Assembly: GCF_000002425.4 (NCBI RefSeq)
Contig: NC_037253.1
Location: forward strand, 19,167,602-19,231,601
DNA length: 64,000 bases
Source: Physcomitrium patens
Lineage: Eukaryota > Streptophyta > Bryopsida > Funariales > Funariaceae
Direction of reading: 5' to 3'
Part shown: one piece after another, positions 1 through 10,530 of the stretch
Position numbering within the stretch: position 1 is the first letter of the stretch
Layout: every line of letters starts with the position of its first letter
Notes under the pieces: model-generated
The model's database searches: none
What the model was told of the DNA's origin: nothing
Seen by the model: the letters and a program-made list of their open reading frames with translations, nothing else
Made by a program: the position numbers and the translations under genes

Positions 1-1270
1 TGATGGGAGGAATATTTCAAGGTATTTAAGATGTTATGTTCATGAAATGGAATTAAATCGAGTTTCTGAGAAGAAAATGGTTGCACTATTTGGACTTGCC
101 ACGATACCGGAGATAAGGGACCACATTACATCGATTACGGATCGTTGTGGGAATTCATGGGAGGATTTTTCACATGCATTGAAAGACGAATATTTCTTGG
201 AAGATGCTGATCGCGTTACTAAGAAGCTGTTTCGGGGATGGATTGAACGGCCCAATAAGAATTTGTAAGCAACAGAGCTACTAAGGGAATTTGAGAGGCA
301 GTACTCTCAATTATCGAAGGTAGAAAAATTGACATTAGAGCCGAACAAAGTTGATCTATTTCTTCAAGCTGCTGATGGAGAATTGCAAGAGAAATTAGAA
401 ATCCTCCTTGAAGACAAAGAAGAAGATGAAGGATTGAAAACAAAGTGGAAGAACGTTGAAGATGCGGTGGGGTTGCTTACAAAAAAAGAAAGGAGGAAGG
501 ATAGGAGCAATATTCCGAAAACAGTACAAGCACCCAAAGCTCCAATACGTACAACACGACCAACAATGCCTACAGTTCAATCTTCGACATCCTTGTCAAA
601 GAAAGCAGATATGGGTATGGAAGAAATTATATGAGGAATGCGAGATCTTCAAATCAAATTGGCAAGACTTGAAGAGAATACTTCTATAAACAATTCGAAG
701 AATGTTTCAAAACAAAGATATGTACAAAGATGCATTTGGTGTGATGATGCTTCACACACTAGAAAAGATTGCAATGAATTTAATAATATGATACGGCAGG
801 GAATTATTTGCTGGAAAGATGGGAAGATAGCATTGAAAGATAGGGAGGATCTTCTTCAAACCAATTTTGGCAAGGGAGGAATGAGAGCATTGGTTCAAGA
901 TTACTTAAAAGGGCATGAAACAATAGCACGAGAAAGTGCAAGTTATGGTGCTAGAGTAGATGATGAAATTGGTGGAAGTACGGAAACTAGTGAGTTTTGG
1001 ACTTCTGCCGTTTCTACAATGCAAGAAGGGAAATTACCTCGAGAAGCGCTATTGAGAAGTGCAGCTACAATACGAGGTAGAACAGGTTAGGAGGATCCTG
1101 TTGAGTCTCTTTCAGTTCATGCATATATTGCTAAGAGCCAACATGAAGCTTTGATGGAAGAAAAAAGACGAAGAAATTTTGATGGTACTAGAAAAGGAAA
1201 TTCTTTTAAGAGGCAAACTCGAGGAGGCAAGGCTCGGGAGGCAGCTTTACAAGAATTGCCTGTAAAAGAT
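1..1270 (+). pseudogene. Element A gag remnant
   Basis: Remnant of the capsid/nucleocapsid region, which packages element RNA in cytoplasmic particles. The start lies before the window. A retrotransposon-gag-like helical region is followed near 730-780 by a zinc knuckle of the form CX2CX4HX4C (C-I-W-C, then H, then D-C). After it comes a TNFGKGGMR stretch that I recall from gag proteins of fungal gypsy elements. The same parts occur in the same order in B. Broken. Confidence 0.85.
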
Positions 1271-1679
1271 ACCTCAGCATCATTGGGAGAAAAAACAACG
1301 GAGACAAAAGATAAGGGCAAATCAATTGCTTATAAGCTACTTTTTGACATTGAAGCGGCAACAAATTTGAAAGGGGTGTTGGAAGAACGTATATTAAACG
1401 CTAAGGTGGAATTCAAATTGAAAGAAGTCTTGAGAATTGCAAAGAAGAAGTTTCATGATGTTATCATTGATAGCATTAAGCGAAAGTGGCAAATAATGGG
1501 CGAAACTGGAATGAGTCCTGCTATTGATGCAAGAATATGTAGAGATGAAGAAGAGGTTGATATTGGTTACAAGCAACCAACAAATGAAAAGAATGGATAT
1601 AATCAGCGAGTATGTTTCAAAAATTCTATTGACAATGAAATTGGAACTTTGAGCCATTATACTCGAAAGCATTGGGCAA

Positions 1680-2060
1680 GGGCAACTACTCAGGTATTGG
1701 TGATGGTAGGAGATATAGAAGAACCAATAGTTGCTTTGGTCAACCATGGTTCTGAAATAAATCTCATGTCTAAAGATCTTTATAAGAAGCAAAAATGGCC
1801 AATTGATATGGAACATGGATGGGCAATACGAGCAGCTAATAACACACGAGGCGAATTATATGGAGCTTATCCAGATGTCAAAATTTAGATTAGGGATGTT
1901 GCGACGGAGCAACATTTCTTCGTTCAAGATACAACGTCTTATCCGTTGATTTTAGGACAACCTTATATCACGGCAACACGGATGGAAACAAAAGTACTGG
2001 ACGATGGTTCTGCTTATGCAAGGATACGGAGCGAAGATGAGAGGAAAGCTGTATAATTTC
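1680..2060 (+). pseudogene. Element A aspartic protease remnant
   Basis: Retropepsin-like region that would cut the Gag-Pol polyprotein. The active-site region resembles the DHGSEINLMS box of B; A has N in the position of the catalytic D. A flap-like stretch with hydrophobic residues before LGQ lies about 60 residues on. The DHGS form in the family differs from the usual DTGS or DSGA and helps mark this lineage. Broken. Confidence 0.82.
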
Positions 2061-2879
2061 TAACAGTACCTCCTATCCTTGAACGGAATCGAGATAGGTT
2101 GAAGGAGAAACCATTGCCAAAGATTGTTGAAGGATTTAAGGATTTTGGGGAGGTACCACTGTAAAGCGAGATTATGGAGGTACAAAAGAAGAGGTACTCT
2201 CGCGAGAGAAAGGTGCCTTTGATGCGAGTTTTATTGATATATTGGAGAATGGAAATATAATATATAAGAAAGTTGATGATTTTAAAAGAAAAGAAAGAAA
2301 AAGATTATATGATATTGAAGGATAGTTACGCAAGATAGGTACATTGCAAGATGATGAGAGGATTTTGGATATTTATGAAGAAAATAGACTGGAAGATTCA
2401 TTGGAATTGATTACATCTATTGGATTAGAGGATAATGATAAGATTGTTGAGATTCATTCGAGAGAGGTTTATACCATGCTTGAATCTTTTCAAGCACCAG
2501 AAGTCACAGTAGAGACGAGATATAAAATGGCAGATAAGAAGGTAAAGCCTGTTGCCGGACCATTACTAGAGGATTCTAAAGAACAAATGGGAGAAGCATC
2601 AAAAGAAGCAAGTTTAAGAGATCCAATGAGTATTGGACATCAGTTTACTGAAGAGACTTTTAAAGAATTGAAGATTGGTTCTGATGGTTCTTTATTGCCG
2701 GAGGAAATTACTTGCTTCAAAAAGATGTTGGCTAAACAAGATAGATCGTTTGCCTTCGAATCTCATGAAATTGGGTGTGTGGATCCAAATATTATAACAC
2801 CTATGGTTATCTTCACTGTATCGCATGTACTTTGGAATCTAAGATCGATTCCAATACCGAGGGCAAATTTACCTAAATT

Positions 2880-4140
2880 GATCGAACTATTGAAAGAAAA
2901 GATAAAGATGAAAATATTAGAACCTTCATTTGCGCCGTATTCTAGTCGATGGTTTACGGTACCTAAGAAGAATGGGTCACTACGGTTTATTCAAGATATG
3001 CAACCGGTGAATGCAGTAATTGTCAAGAATGTAGGAATTGGACCTATTGTGGATGAATTTACTGAGGCGTTTGCTAGAAGGCCGATCTATTCAATGGGTG
3101 ATTTGTATTCAGGTTATGATCAATTTCAACTTGCCGAAGGAAGTAGAGATATGACAACGATGAGGACATCGCTTGGATTGGTTAGAATGTGTAGTCTTCT
3201 TCAAGGCGCGACCAACTCGGTTGCGCATATGATGAATGAGATGAATAAGGTATTGAGAGATTTTAGTCCGAAAAAGACTATACCTTTTCTGGATGATGTT
3301 CATATAAAAGGATGCAGAGAAGAAGACAAGGATGAAACTTTAGATATGAGGGGATGTTGTAAATATGTTGTTGATCATATACAAGATTGTGAAAAGATTT
3401 TAACTCGGCTTGGAGAAGTTCATCTTACATTATCGGGTATAAAGTCCATATTTGGAGTACGAGAAGTTGTAATTGTTGGACATTTATGTGGATCTTACGG
3501 AAGAAAATCAGACCCGAATAAAGTTGATGCAATTAGAAGGATCAAAGAGGATTGTGATTCTTTAACAGAGGTTCGCAGGTTATTTGATGCATGTGTATTT
3601 TATCGAATCTGGATCCCTCATTTTGCTCACATAGCGGATCCATTATATGAACTGTTACGCAAGGGTTCCCGATTTGAATGGGAAGAAAGGCATATTCAGG
3701 CAATGTAAAGATTGAAGAAATTATTGATGTCACCTCCAATATTGAGGAAGGTTGATTATAAGTGCAATAGACCAGTGATTCTTACTGTAGACGCTAGTCC
3801 AATTGCCGTTGGATGGGCGGTGGGTCAAGATGATTCGAATGGGAGTAGATTTGTAGTTCGATTTGGGGCTAAAGTTTTAAGTATTCGTTAGCGTATATAT
3901 TCGCAAGTCAAAAGAAAACTTTGGGGAGTTGTTTCGGCTATGAAAGCTGAAAAGCACTATTTGATTGGGGCAGTAGTAGTAATTGAAACAGATTGCTTGC
4001 CATTGCTTGGAATGATTATTAACTGTTCAACGCCAGATATTGCAATGTTGAGATGGATTGCACATATTAAGTCACTAAATCCAAAATTTAAGCATATCAC
4101 TGGAAAGGACAATTTAGTAGCAGACATGCTATCTTGAGCA
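2880..4140 (+). pseudogene. Element A reverse transcriptase and RNase H remnant
   Basis: The RT palm shows YSSRWFTVPKKNGSLRF, then DLYSGYDQFQL, a degenerate LPQG-like box, and the catalytic box PFLDDV near 3285-3300, where most plant gypsy elements have YLDDIL or YVDDIL. RNase H follows with DAS near 3790, an ETDC box near 3985 and a terminal ADMLS near 4125. The layout and the FLDD box match B. Broken. Confidence 0.88.
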
Positions 4141-4429
4141 AGATACGAGAGGGAGGACGAAATGGTTGAAGACATTGATGATGTCGGATTGAAATTCTAT
4201 TCAATATCAAATCTCAACAAAGAAGACAAGCTATTTCTTGAAGAATCTTATGAAGGAGAATTATTGGATATTGGTCATTATTTAAATACCTTGTCTAAGC
4301 AGGGAAATTGGTCTATAGAAAAATTCAAACAAATAAGAAAAAAAGCATATGGATTTTTACTTCGAGATGGATTCTTATGGAAGAGACCAAAGAAAGGAAT
4401 TGGGATGCCACAACGAGTGATAAGCAAAA

Positions 4430-5640
4430 GGGTAGAAAAACTAAAATTATTAAAGGAGTTCCATGATAGTTTATGGGCAGGGCATAGAGGAATCTGGGCT
4501 ACTTTTGCTAAACTCAAGGAATGATATTGGTAGAAAAATATGTATCGAGATGTGCTTTCATTTGTAGAGTCATGTGAAATCTGTCAATCGTATTCTAATA
4601 TCCGACATCGAGATGGTCTTCATCCTACGTATCCTCTGGCTATTCATTTTAAATGGATTGTTGATTTGGTTATTATGCCGGTTGGGTTATGGCAGATGAG
4701 ATATTTGGTTTTAGCTCATGAAGATTTATCAAATCAAGTAGAAGGAAGAGCATTGAGGACAAAATCTACAGAGGGGATTTGTAGGTTTTTGCTTGAAGAT
4801 GTCATTTGCCGTTACGGGTGCGTAGGAAAAATCACTTCAGATCGTGGAGAATTAAATGCACAAGAAGCTCATAAGTTCTTTGAAAGATGTGGAGTTAAAC
4901 TATCACTGACTACTGCTTATAATCCGGAAGGAAATGTAAAAAGCGAACGTGGTCATCCACCGATTGTGAAAGCATTGGTTAAGGCTTGTAATGGGACAGT
5001 TAAAGAGTGGCCACGGCTTTTGTCATTTGCATTATGGGCTGATCGAACAACATATAGCTCGATGACAGGATATATGCCAGTAGAACTTATGACAGGTCAA
5101 AAACCAATTATGCCGATTGAAGAAAAGGTACTTACTTGGAGTATGCTACCATGGAAAGATGGATTGACAAGAGAAGAACTTCTGGCTATTAGGATTCGAC
5201 AATTGGAGCAAAGAACGGAAGATGTCCAGATAGCATTGGAAAGGTTAAAAAGAGCAAGGTTACAAAACAAGGCGCGATTCGATAAGCAACATCGATTGAG
5301 ACCAAAAGCAATCGAGGAAGGTGACTGGGTACTTGTTTATGACAATAGTCTGAATAATCAACATAGTACTTTGCGGAAATTTTCAAAACGTTGGTTTGGA
5401 CCATATGTAGTAACAGCTGTTCATGATAATGTGACTTACTCGTTACGGGAGTTAGATGGTACAAAATTGAAAATACCAATTGCAGGGAAGCGAGTAAAAA
5501 TATTTAAACGAAGACACGCGGAGATGAATATGGAAGACCTTAATGAAGGTATAGAGATTCCGCAGCAAGAAGATGAAAGTGATTTGGATAATGAAGGTGA
5601 CGAAGACGAACTGGACAAAGACGTAGGGGATATATTCTGA
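4430..5640 (+). pseudogene. Element A integrase remnant with GPY motif and acidic tail
   Basis: The zinc-binding HHCC region starts with HDSLWAGHR near 4460 and ends with CEICQ near 4575. The DDE core shows VDLV near 4655, TSDRGEL near 4835 and KSERGH near 4940. A WFGPYVV motif near 5395 places a GPY/F module after the core. The tail is strongly acidic (repeated D and E between about 5520 and 5640). I see no chromodomain. Broken copy. Confidence 0.88.
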
Positions 5641-5689
5641 ATCAAACAGCAATTGGGTAAATTGGTGCATACCGGAGGATGCACAGGTT

Positions 5690-5702
5690 CAAAGGGGGTG
5701 GA
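5690..5702 (+). other. Polypurine tract of element A
   Basis: A purine run (AAAGGGGGTGGA) ends directly at the TG that opens the LTR. This is the usual plus-strand primer position. B has the matching AGAGGGGGTGGA at its own 3' LTR. Confidence 0.85.
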
Positions 5703-7004
5703 TGTCGTGTTGTAACACGAGTATACAGTGAAAATAAAAAGAAAAGGGAACTTTATTAATATTCAGTTACCTCGAATACTGGGAGCAACGACCAACTCCT
5801 GTACAATTACTGAGTGGCTAGGTTCAGTCACCCCGTTACAGTCAGCCGGGGTATACTGAAATGCTCCATTCAATTCTAATAATAAGAGTCAGTAGGAAGA
5901 GAAGGACCAATTCACACGACGGGTTCGAAGAGCCAATTGGATCCAATTTTGAGAATCTAATCCAGGTTACTACTGGACTCTTATCCAATATGAGACCTGA
6001 ATTGGCCGGTCAACCCAATGCAATCTAATTACGGGAAATCCATGTCTTACTACGAGTCTTAGCCAATCTGACGTGAGCACCAATTTGATCGAATTATACG
6101 AACATCCAGGTTACTACAGACATCTTTCCTAATATGGGACCTTAATTGGTCGGGCGACTTAATGTGGACCCGATTTTGGGGTTCGATTCTGTTTTAGGCT
6201 GTCCTATTCTCTGTACCGTTTCAGGGAACGTTGTTTTCGGTAAATGGATTTCTTAAAGGTAAAAACGGAGGAGAAAGCTCTGACGGCGAGAGCCAATTTC
6301 GGATCCAAGGTTGATGGCGAGAGCCAATTTCAGATCCAAACTTGACGGTGGGAGCCAATTCCGGATCTAAGACGGAAGATTGAAGAAATTCAGAGGATAA
6401 GGTTAGGGGGGATATAGTTTTGAGAGGGAAGTTTTGAGAAGGAAGTTTTTGAGGGGGATTAGAGAGAAGAGCTTCATGCTTCGGGTCGGGGAAGGAAAGA
6501 CATAGAATTTGGATTTTTCTTCTTCGTAGAGTTTTGGGAAGACTGAGGCAATCGCTGCTGAAGTCAGTATTGTAATGGTGAAACGGAATTTTTAATAAAG
6601 TGGGTTTGAATACTCCTGACTGTTTTGTGAAATTGAGTTACGTCTGTGATTGAAGGATTAAAAGGGTGTCTATAGGATTGAGTATGCGGAATGAATGAAA
6701 TTTATTGGATTAATCTAACAAGACAGTCAGTGGATACAAGATCGTAAGTACAAAGCGGTATTGAAGATTAGCAGTTTGGGTTGTTCAGGGTTCTCTGTAA
6801 CATCTAGAGACCTACCGGCTCGGACAAAAGGGACTTCGACAAGCAGTCGAAGAGCATCCATATAGATTTACGGTACATTGTTGCAGTCATTTATATTTCA
6901 GCAGTCAAAACTGATAGACTGCTTGACTATCGGCGAATCTCCATACTACCTTCTATAGCCAAATGCCCGGCGCGTTCTCGAGCAAGAAAGCACGTAATAC
7001 GACA
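5703..7004 (+). repeat. 3' LTR of element A (about 1.30 kb)
   Basis: Starts TGTCGTGTTG and ends ATACGACA, giving a six-base terminal inverted repeat TGTCGT/ACGACA. It aligns along its whole length with both LTRs of B, at 30464-31728 and 37708-38973, in the opposite orientation. The right boundary is fixed by the start of element C gag sequence immediately after it. Confidence 0.93.
6281..6371 (+). repeat. Three tandem CCAATT-bearing repeats inside the A LTR
   Basis: Three head-to-tail units of about 30 bp, each with GAGCCAATT followed by a GGATC/AGATC step. The same three-unit block occurs in both B LTRs near 31077-31165 and 38322-38405, so it belongs to the family. CCAAT-like boxes in an LTR suggest enhancer-type repeats; that role is inference. 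Confidence 0.7.
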
Positions 7005-7815
7005 ACGTTGTTTGCCAATATAATTGGGACGTGGCGAACCGTATGTTATCTTGAACGTTGGTCTTGGCGGTATTGGAATAAGCGATTATCGCACTTCACA
7101 GCTTGGCTAATAGCTTTGTTGAGCATTTGCGGATCAGAAAGAATTAACAACAAATCCTTTACATCGTCCCTTAAATCTCAATAGAATTGACTCATCAACG
7201 CTTCTTTGTCCCAATTGATGTTGCATGCTAATTGCCTGAAATCCGATGCATAGACTGATGTAGAGCGCATCTCTTGTCGTAGTGACCAAATCTTTGTTGT
7301 AGTCCATCGAACCTTGTCGTATTTATCAAATACTTTCGCAAATGCTTCCAAAAAGGTTTCAAAGTTGTTTAGTATGGATGGTTGTTTCTCAAACAAAGGA
7401 GCAAACCATGATAGAGTTTGCCCTGTAAGTACGGTTCCAACAAGTCCAACATGTGACTCGTCCGTTAGATAGCATTCGGGCTGTAAAATTGTTACCAACC
7501 TGATTTGGTTGACGAATCCTCAAAACTTGGAACGCGTACTATCAAACTTATCCAAAAGTCTAACTCGGGGCTCCTTATGTTGTAGAACTAGCAGTGCTTG
7601 TCGAACCTGAGGCAAAGTTGCTTCTCTAAGTATAGAAGTTTGAAGCTAGTGCAATCTAGATTGTGCCATCCCAGATGCTCCATCATTATGAAGCCTTGCC
7701 ACGACTCTTTGAATCTCTACAATTCTTTGTAATAATGTAGCGAGGAAATTTATGATAGCATCCAACTTGGACTCTGAACTTTTCGTTATACTAATGTCTT
7801 GACTTCCAGCCATTC
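7005..7815 (-). pseudogene. Element C gag remnant
   Basis: A retrotransposon gag domain of the type with SWFAPLFEKQPSILNNF and SVYASDFRQLACNINW, followed by an RDDVKDLLL-like helix that runs into the left edge. The start is placed near 7815, at MAGSQDIS. The same motifs are recognisable in element I near 61.57-61.9 kb. This gag type resembles chromoviruses of the Tcn1-like group known from fungi and mosses; that assignment is from memory. Broken. Confidence 0.82.
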
Positions 7816-7850
7816 TAAGAGAAGGATAGAAATGACTCTATAAGAATACA

Positions 7851-8074
7851 ATATTGGTTTAGAGGAGGATACTCCGCAACCTCTAAAATGCCTTAAGAGC
7901 TTCAAAAAAAGGGGTAATCCACTCTCTCTAAGAAGAATAAGACTCCAATATTGTAACAAAAGAAATATCAGTTTAGAGGAGGATAATCTGCAACCTCTAA
8001 AATGCTAGTACACCTCCAAGGAGAGAGATAATCTACACTCTAACGAGGAAGAAACTAGCTCCGATATCTGAGGT
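7851..8074 (-). repeat. Two tandem repeats in the element C leader
   Basis: Two units of about 110 bp, each containing TTTAGAGGAGGATA then CAACCTCTAAAATGC. Element I has a single unit of the same sequence near 58.9 kb, so the doubling is peculiar to C. The block lies between the LTR and gag. Confidence 0.7.
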
Positions 8075-8093
8075 GAGTACAGTCTTGACAAAC

Positions 8094-8491
8094 TATCATG
8101 GACACAGAAATACACGCTCGAGATCTAACAAGAAGTTCAAGAAGAACTAACAAGAACTAGATTAATCAGATGAATACAAGAACAACACCAGAGAGATGAA
8201 CTAGAGCTCCAAGAGATGTGTTGTCAAGATTGAAGAACTCTTCAGCCTTGATTCCAATATATACTCCTATTTAGGAAGCTTTTCAAGCAACTTCTACTAA
8301 CTAGGAAGCTTCTAGAAGGTTCCAGAGACTTGCTTCTAGAAGGTTCTAGAAACTTGTCTCTAGAAGTTTCAAAGGACTATGTCTCTAACATCTTCTATCA
8401 ACTAGGAAGCTTCTAGAAGGTTGTAGAGACTTGCTTCTAGAAGGTTCTAGAAACTTGTCTCTAGAAGGTTCTAAGGACTATGTTCCTAACA
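8094..8491 (-). repeat. LTR of element C (about 0.40 kb)
   Basis: Opens on the minus strand with TGTTAGGAACATAG at 8491. The other edge near 8094 is placed by comparison with element I and is uncertain by several bases. Beyond 8491 the sequence changes to the K leader. Half of this LTR is a tandem duplication. Confidence 0.72.
8290..8491 (-). promoter_or_regulatory. Heat-shock-element-like array, two 101-bp tandem units
   Basis: Two adjacent units (8290-8390 and 8391-8491) each carry runs of alternating TTC and GAA at two-base spacing. The core TTCTAGAAGGTTCTAGAA has four perfect nTTCnnGAAn half-sites in a row and is present in both units. Such arrays are the classical binding site of heat-shock factors. 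A looser set of the same boxes lies in the I LTR at about 58.47-58.57 kb. Seen: the motif arrays. Inferred: heat-driven transcription of the family, as known for Arabidopsis ONSEN. Confidence 0.65.
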
Positions 8492-8554
8492 TTATATGAT
8501 ATCCATAACTATACATTTGGCAGTAAATTCCTAACACTCAATACTATTATGAAT

Positions 8555-8574
8555 CTCCAACAGTGGCACCAAAA
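8555..8574 (-). other. Primer binding site of element K
   Basis: On the minus strand TTTTGGTGCCACTGTTGGAG lies immediately inside the LTR. It corresponds to the tRNA-Asp-like primer site typical of Tat/Athila-type plant gypsy elements (TTTGGCGCCGTTGCCGGGGA), with changes. Confidence 0.75.
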
Positions 8575-9381
8575 TATAATTATCATTTTACTTACTCGAG
8601 ACTAATCTAATTGAAATAAATATGTATAGGAGAATTCAAATACAGGAAAAGATTATCCACATGTGTTTATTCATTAGGGTCATATAATAATTTGTCTCCT
8701 AATCAACTAAAAACACCCAAGAATGCTACATTTTCCTCTGCATTCTATCAAATATTATAATCAATAATTCCATCTTCACATTCATTGTTTCTTTTTTTCT
8801 CTTAATTTATCACAATAATATGTAATACTATACTATCTTAAAAGACAACATTCAATTGTTCCATAATTTAATAACTGAAATCCTTCACATTTAACTGTTA
8901 TTTTTTCTATACTTTTTTACATATATCCAAACTTCAAAGACTCCTTCTCAAACCTCAATATTATAATTCTTCCATTCATATCCATTCTTCACCAATACTT
9001 CAATTTTTTACTTATAATTCTCTATTGTATTCATCCACAATAAATTCCATACTTCATATACAATATTAAATCTCTTTTTTATTCCAAAATTTTACTTCAA
9101 ATTATTTAGAAACTATCCATTACTCTTCAACTACAAAAAAACAAAGAGGTAGTACCAAGCTTATCCCAGCTCATAACTATCATAGTCTAGCCCCTCCTAC
9201 TTCATTCTCAATCTACTTATGCTTACTTTGAAATGCCAACCACTATACAATATGATGATAACTACTTTTTTTGATTGAATCATCTAACCTACCTTCTAAA
9301 CTATCCATTCATCAATTTATTAGCTTCTCTTAATCTTATATACTATGTATTGCAAAACAAAAAAATCCAATCCATTCTACA
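8575..9381 (-). repeat. 5' LTR of element K (807 bp)
   Basis: Matches the D, H and F LTRs along its length in minus orientation. Both ends are recognised: the family start TGTAGAATAG appears in diverged form at 9381, and the family end beside the primer site is at 8575. Next to 9382 begins copia E coding sequence. Confidence 0.82.
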
Positions 9382-9921
9382 TGGTTGTCCAATAGATTGG
9401 TCAAGTTTTTGACATGTGTTGGCTAACAACACTCACTGCATATGCAAGATCTACCCTTGTGAAAATCATTGCATACATTAATGAGTCCATTGCCACCTTG
9501 TATTGAATACTTTTTATTTGTCTTTCAACTTCAGCAAACTCTTCTTCTGTAAGCTTTATCAATTTCAAATTGGCCTCTACAGGTATTCCAATAGGCTTAT
9601 ACTACTCCATGTTGAATCATTTCAACACTTCTTTAATATACTTGCTTTGGCTCATTGTAATGGTCTTCTTAGCATAATCTCTTATAAACTCCACTCTTAA
9701 ATTATAGTAAAGCTCTCTCAAATCACTCATGTCATATTCGTTTTCAAATTTTACCTTCAATCAATCCATCATCTTCATAGTATTCATTAGGATGATCAAA
9801 TCATCAATATATAAGATGACAATTAATATAAACTCATTTGATTGCATCACATACAAAGAATAATCAGCTTCACTTCTTATAAACCCTTCATTCACGAAGA
9901 ATATATCAATGCATACATACC
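9382..9921 (-). pseudogene. Element E late RT and RNase H-side remnant
   Basis: Minus-strand sequence matching the second half of RT and the following region of copia G (56.1-56.6 kb), including the ILYIDDLIIL box near 9810 and a SQHMSK stretch near 9425. The YVDD-type box is canonical for copia. Broken. Confidence 0.82.
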
Positions 9922-10530
9922 TTTAATTGTTGTTTTACTTATTCTACAAATTCCTTTCAGAATAAACCTTTATAGGGGAATTTGAACACAAGGAAAGACT
10001 AAGGGCATGAGCTTCACTTGTTAGGGTCACACGATTAACTGTATTCCGAACCACTAAAACACTAAATAATACTACAATGCTTCCTTCCAATAACAATACT
10101 CCTTCATCAACTGATAACAACAGTGTGCAACCTTGCTTTCTTAAAAGACTGCTCAAAACTCATAAATTCCATCCAACACCAGGAATAACAGACTTCACTC
10201 CAACTAATCTAGATTCATAGAATTTTTGTAATCACATACTTCATTTCTCAGTATTCAAAAACTATCCATTACTCTTCAACAACAAAGAAAATAAAGAAAA
10301 CAAAGAAGTAGCACCAAGCTTAACCCCGGCTCATGACTATCACAGTCTACCTCCAACAAACTTCTATAACTCCTATATAATTGCTACTGATTTCCAGATC
10401 CTAACCGTAATCTTATAATAACCACTTTGAATAACTAAATCAACTATCTATCCTCTTGAACTGACTATTCTATGGTCTATTAAGCTATTTTACTAATATC
10501 TTACAAAAATGAACTAATATCTATTCTACA
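9922..10530 (-). repeat. Solo LTR of the D family (609 bp) with target duplication
   Basis: Whole LTR in minus orientation, ending CTATTCTACA at 10530. It is flanked by ATACC (9917-9921) and GTACC (10531-10535), a five-base target duplication differing at one base. E sequence resumes on both sides, so this is an insertion that later recombined to a solo LTR. Confidence 0.86.

Larger units (their letters stand above)
1..7004 (+). mobile_element. Element A: Ty3/gypsy retrotransposon, left part outside the window
   Basis: Parts run in the order gag, protease, reverse transcriptase, RNase H, integrase, polypurine tract and 3' LTR, which is the Ty3/gypsy order. It is the same family as element B on the opposite strand at 30464-38973, and the two are closely similar along their whole shared length. 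The right end, ACGACA, lies directly against gag of element C, so A inserted into C; the four bases after it are ACGT. The copy is broken, with roughly ten breaks in the coding part, more than in B, and looks the older of the two. Its 5' LTR is not in the window. Confidence 0.93.
7005..8491 (-). mobile_element. Element C: Ty3/gypsy remnant, cut by element A
   Basis: Reading on the minus strand, an LTR (8491 to about 8094), a leader and a gag region follow one another, and gag stops where A begins. The family is the same as element I at 58.46-64 kb, which shows the missing pol part in another copy. The C LTR starts in the untranslated leader of element K, so C inserted into K, and A then inserted into C. 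Broken and incomplete in the window. Confidence 0.85.
8492..9381 (-). mobile_element. Element K: 5' end of a D-family gypsy element
   Basis: Minus-strand 5' LTR, primer site and the first part of the leader; the leader breaks off at 8491 where C begins. The leader words AATAGTATTGAGTGTTAG match those just after the primer sites of D and F. K interrupts the RT/RNase H part of copia E, which resumes at 9382. The rest of K must lie left of element A, outside the window. Confidence 0.82.

Noticed and set aside
6963-7184. Plus-strand frame across the A/C junction
   Set aside because: It spans two elements, the end of the A LTR and reversed C gag, so it cannot be an old gene and shows no domain.
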